From the NCBI GenBank assembly GCA_030710605.1, contig CP092869.1, positions 12,363,425 through 12,427,424 on the forward strand: a stretch of DNA of 64,000 nt. The letters are read 5' to 3'. Origin of the DNA: Cordylochernes scorpioides. Lineage: Eukaryota; Arthropoda; Arachnida; Pseudoscorpiones; Chernetidae. Positions 38,501 to 44,415 of this stretch are shown one piece after another; positions within the stretch are counted from its first letter, which is position 1; each line of letters begins with the position of its first letter. Under the pieces are notes generated by a model. It ran no database searches. It was not told the DNA's origin and worked only from the letters and a program-made list of their open reading frames with translations. Both the position numbers and the translations under genes were made by a program.

Positions 38501-41500
38501 ATTGAATATTTCATCTATGTGTATATATATAAAGCATAGGACGCCTCTCGCGTCAAATTTAACGTCAAAACTAGATGCCATCTATTGACCGTCGCCGCAA
38601 ACTAGCGACCTCGGGTCGGTAACAAAGCCACAACACCAGCTTTGGCAACCTGAGAAAAGTTAGGCAAAGCTGGTGTTGTGGCTTTGTCACATATGTCTTA
38701 TATAATATACTAGACGAATGGCCCGGGCAACGCCCGGGTTTTACCCGAGTGCGAATATATTTTAAAAACGTTGTCTTGGGTGGTCGCTATAGACAGGGTG
38801 GTCTGTATAGACAGGTGTATGTATCACACAGCTGATAACAGGGTTGTCTAGAGTGGCCGCTATAGACAGGGTGGTCTGTATAGACAGGTGTATGTATCAC
38901 ACTGCTGATAACAGGGTTGCGTAAAGTGACCGCTATAGACAGGGTGGTCTGTATAGACAGGTGGATGTATCACACAGCTGATAACAGGGTTGTCTAGAGT
39001 GGCCGCTATAGACAGGTGTATGTATCACACAGCTGATAACAGGGTTGCCTTGAGTGGCCGCTATAGACAGGGTGGTATGTATAGACAGGTGGATGTATCA
39101 CAGAGCTGATATCAGGGTTGTCTAGAGTGGTCGCTATAGACAGGGTGGTTTGTATAGACAGGTGTATGTATCACACTGCTGATAACAGGGTTGTCTAGAG
39201 TGGCCGCTATAGACAGGGACCACTATACAGTGACCGCTATAGTCAGGGTGGTCTGTATAGACAGGTGGATGTAACACACTGCTGATAACAGGGTTGTCTA
39301 GAGGGGGGCAGGGAGGACACGTGTTCGCCGGCAGCCAATGGGCGCGCATTCTATCCGTGAGCTTCAGACAGAATAAGGCAATTATATAAGTAGATAAGAG
39401 GAAATCTACTTATATAATTGCCTTGTTCTGCCTGTCTGAAGTTCACTGTCTGAAGTTCACGGATAGAATGCGCGCCCATTGGCTGCCGGCGAACACGTGA
39501 CCTCCCTGCCCCCCTCTAGACAACCCTATTATCAGCTGTGTGATACATACACCTGTCTATAGCGGTCACTTTAGGCAACCCTGTTATCAGCAGTGTGATA
39601 CATACACCTGTCTATACAGACCACCCTGTCTATAGCGACCACTCTAGACAACCCTGTTATCAGCTGTGTGATACATCCACCTGTCTATACAGACCATCCT
39701 GCATATAGCGGCCATTCTAGATAACCCTGTTATCAGCTGTGTGATACATACACCTGTCTATAGCGGCCACTCTAGACAACCCTGTTATCAGCTGTGTGAT
39801 ACATCCACCTGTCTATACAGACCACCCTGTCTATAGCGGTCACTTTAGGCAACCCTGTTATCATCAGTGTGTTACATTCACCTGTCTATACAGACCACCC
39901 TGTCTATAGCGACCACTCTAGACAACCCTGTTATCAGCTGTGTGATACATCCACCTGTCTATACAGACCACCCTGTCTATAGCGGCCACTCTAGGCAACC
40001 CTGTTATCAGCTGTGTGATACATCCACCTGTCTATACAGACCACCCTGTCTATAGCGGCCACTCTAGGCAACCCTAGGAAGCAAGATGTATACAAGGTGT
40101 AGACAAGATGAAGATCTACTTATATAATTGCCTTATTCTGTCTGTGTGAAGTTCACTGTGTGAAGTTCACGGATAGATTTTAGTCAGAATGGATAAAATA
40201 AAAAAAGTGTCAAGGGATGGGAATCGAACCCACGACCTTCCGCTTACCGGGCAGATGCCATGACCACTAGGCTATAGGCTCATTATTTCTTTATACCGTT
40301 ATTATACCGTTATATTATATATAATTAAAACATTTTAAAAACACACAGTTTGGAACGGGAAGTTTCACAAGAGTGACATCCATGGCGCCAATTTATAATT
40401 GTAACGAATAGTATTTGAATTAAAACGTTTTTAAAATATATTCGCACTCGGGTAAAACCCGGGCGTTGCCCGGGCCATTCGTCTAGTTGATCTATAAAAG
40501 CATAGGGCTTTGTCACCGATCCGAAGTCGCTAGTTTGCGGCGACGATCAATAAATGGCGTTTAGTTTTGACGTTTATTTTGACGGTAGAGGCGCCCTATT
40601 CTTATATATATATATCTTTATTCTTATATATAAAAGTCAATGTCTGTTCCGCGATAAACTAAAAAACTACTGAACCAATTGGTACCAAATTTTGCATGTC
40701 CCTTTTTTGAATCTGAGGAAATTTTCGGCTACATTATGATTAGTATTTTTGGCTATTTATTTTTTTAATTTGAAGAACTTTTTAACGCAGAGTAAATACG
40801 AGGCGAAATAACAATACTAGGCCAATTAAGCGACCAATGATCGTTCTGCTTTTTTTTTTCAAGTTGCTTGCATACTTTTTATTAAATATCTCTTTTTTTA
40901 AATCGTTTAAAATGCAGTCGCAGTCATTAGCAAACACATACGTTTGCCTAATTTCCATGTGCTCTTTTATTTTTTACAGAAAAATATTTACATGCCAGTA
41001 TTTTGGATTATTTTTTTATAAACCTATTTTTTCTTATTCTTACTGAAAAGATGGGCATCGCAGTCAAGATCCATCGCAGTCACTCACTCAACTCAGGCAA
41101 TTTCAAGGGTTAATGCGCTGGGGCGGGTACCTCGGGGGTTGGGTGGAAAAGCTGCTATCTATTTAAACTATATTGATTTTGAAACAACTAAATGGATTGC
41201 AGAAAATAATTAAATCAAATACCGAAACACTAATATAATACAATTTTTGCCATCACACACACTTTTTGCCTGTGTTTATGTGTTACTTCTGCATTGCTAT
41301 TCTATGGCACTTCTATTATTTATTATTGGTGTACTTTCAGTATGAAGGAAATTTCACTCGGGGGAATTCTCAGGCGAAGCCGGGTCATTCCTCTAGTATA
41401 TATATGGTAATTTAAACCAACAACCCCATATTGTATATAACTTATAACAAGATTTTCATGTTGTATAATAGAAACACATCTGTGAAAGATTATACGCATG

Positions 41501-44374
41501 ATTGACATGTGTCATTACATCATCATATGTAATGCACTTTGTACAAACTGAGGATAAATAAATAAAACTCTGTAATAGATTAAGAGTTGAGCTAAAGCAA
41601 AAGGTCTAAAACGCCTAAAATCGAGATAGATTTAGAAGTCCCAAAACAAGGTCTAAAGATGGAAACTGCCACGGCGCCAGTGTCCAATTTCGCCAGACGA
41701 TCCACACTCTTCGCATCTGTTGAAATGCAATACTCCCTTACTCGGGAAAGATATATAAAGCCCCCATCTTAACCTATAAATACAGTCACTTGACAGTCAC
41801 TTCACCATCTGCGTGAGCCCTCGTCAGTTGTACCCCAGGTCCACCTCATCCACCATGTAGACCAGTAAGAACTCTTCTATCTCTCCATCTTTCGCTCCTA
41901 GCTCAACTTTTATCTGTTCACGGAACTTTCTTAGTGCAACTGTGTCTTCGTTTTTTGTGTGGCGATTTCCAAGCTTTCCCTTCTGCCTCGACCACGACTG
42001 CCTGTACTTTGTGAGAACTGTAAAAGGTCTTCCAAGGTGCAGAGAGATACTGGAAAACTCCTTATCCTGACTGTTCCTCTCGGTCAACACAGTATAGCGA
42101 GAGTCGACAGGGACTCACATCATAGTTTAGGTCGACTGGATACTTCGCCACAGTTTTAGTCGACAAGATTCTACAAGAGTCAACCAGACATCATTACAGT
42201 TAGCCGACAGGATGACCAAAACGAAGAAGGTAAGAAGACTGTCTATATAGAAGCGAGAAAGAGCGAAGATGGAGGAACAAACCGGCCATTCCAACGAAAC
42301 GACCAAGCAATCTCTCCCCAACAAGAGATATTTACGGAAGACACGCCATCCCAAGGGACCTCCGAAGACCAGCTAATGGATCGCTAACGCCAGGAGCAAG
42401 CTGTCTGACCACCCCAACGACACAGTCGCAATTCCCGCAAGTCATGGAATTCGAGGAGCAGAATGAAGCAAACCCGGTGAGAAGTTCCCTACCTTCGACC
42501 TGACATCGTCGAGACAATGATCAAAGCGACAAGCCGCGATCAACGTTGGAGAAATTACAAGCTTTTACAAGTCCTACATGGAGCGCTTTTCACGTCAGCA
42601 GGAAAACAACCAGAGACCAAGTTTCCTGACTGAACAATCATCACACAATTGTAAGTTTTTAAAAACCTACCTTAACTTTATCCTCAAGTTCACAACTTGA
42701 TTCCCCATAAATGTTGTATTTATATTTTCACTTTAAGCATTTTAAAATCAATTTTTTACCTTTTTTGTATCATTTTTTATTCAATTTTTAAAACTCTCCC
42801 ACCCTCATTTATCAAATTTACTTTAATTTTTAATCAGATTATAAATTTCAAGTTATTACTCTCAATTTTACTTTTAAAAAAATAAATAATAAATTCGCCC
42901 ATCACGCATTTTTACCAATTTACTAATCTTACATGCCTTTCCAAAATTTACCTAAAATGGTACTATCCAAATCTACAACTTAAAAAAATATCATTATTTT
43001 ATTTTTAAAAATCTCTCAATTATCATAATTCTAAACTTATTTTTGTTTTTCTTATTAGTTATCTTTATACCAAAACACCCAGTTTTTAATCAAATACTTA
43101 AAAATTTTCAAAAATAATTGTCATATTCACCATTTAATATAAACGTCCCAATTCAAACTATTCTCGTCACTCTCACGACGTTGTCCTTTTACAAGAATCA
43201 TTTTAGCAACCATAATCAACGATAAAAAAATCAAAATTTTAAATATAAATCAACATAGGTGAAACGCATTTTTTAATTTCAGAAATAATTTTGATTTCTC
43301 TCCTGAGAGACAATATCTTCAAAATCACAACTAGGAAAAACAACTATCTTTCCCAAAACAAGTTAAAAATAAAAATCCCCTCCACTTCACCGCCAGTAGC
43401 TAAATTAGGTCACAACCTTCCAAAACTATTACAATCGTTAAATTCCAACATAGCTACACTCCCTCGAACCTTCCTTTTACATGCATAATTAACCAACCAT
43501 ACATCTCTCTCAACAAACGTTGCAACACCCTCACATCAATTTCTCCAATTGGCAACAATTATTAGTGCGCAATTTTACAAAAAAATCCGAATTTCGAGCC
43601 ACACAAGCTCCATAATAATTATAAGCTCCATAAGCTCCATAAATTATTATATCTTTTATATATTACATGTTTGATTTTGTCCACTCATACATTTTTTTTA
43701 CCCGCAATCATATTTCTATCTTTTTATTCACTATATTTTATATTTGTTTAAATATCTTATTATATGACAATGTTTATCATCAACTATCGGGCATCTACAA
43801 CAATCGTTTTCAACAATTTATTTCTCTAACCACTTCAGTATACTTTTCATCACTATCTTTTCAGCCAAAAACGTCTAAAATCGAGATAGATTTAGAAGTC
43901 CCAAAACAAGGTCTAAAGATGGAAACTGCCACGGCGCCAGTGTCCAATTTCGCCAGACGATCCACACTCTTCGCATCTGTTGAAATGCAATACTCCCTTT
44001 CTCGGGAAAGATATATAAGGCCCCCATCTTAACCTAAAAATACAGTCACTTGACAGTCACTTCACCATCTGCGTGAGCCCTCGTCGGTTGTACCCCAGGT
44101 CCTCCTCATCCACCATGTAGACCAGTACGAACTCTTCTATCTCTCCATCCTTCGCTCCTAGCTCAACTTTTATCTGTTAACGGAACTTTCTTAGTGCAAC
44201 TGTGTCTTCGTTTTTTGTGTGGACATTCCCAAGCTTTCCACTCTGCCTCGACCACGACTGCCTGTACTTTGTGAGAACTGTAAAAGGTCTTCCAAGGTGC
44301 AGATAGGTACTGGAAAACTCCTTATCCTGACTGTTCCTCTCAACACAGTATAGCGAGAATCAACAGGATCTCAT

Positions 44375-44415
<41 letters not shown>

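Noticed and set aside
39867..40055. Repeated short peptide frame (VIHPPVYTDHP)
   Set aside because: It is translation of the minisatellite; the 73-bp unit shifts frame and no gene signals are present.
40196..40276. tRNA gene on the minus strand
   Set aside because: The T-arm and anticodon arm look good but the acceptor stem does not pair, and the SINE body flanks it.
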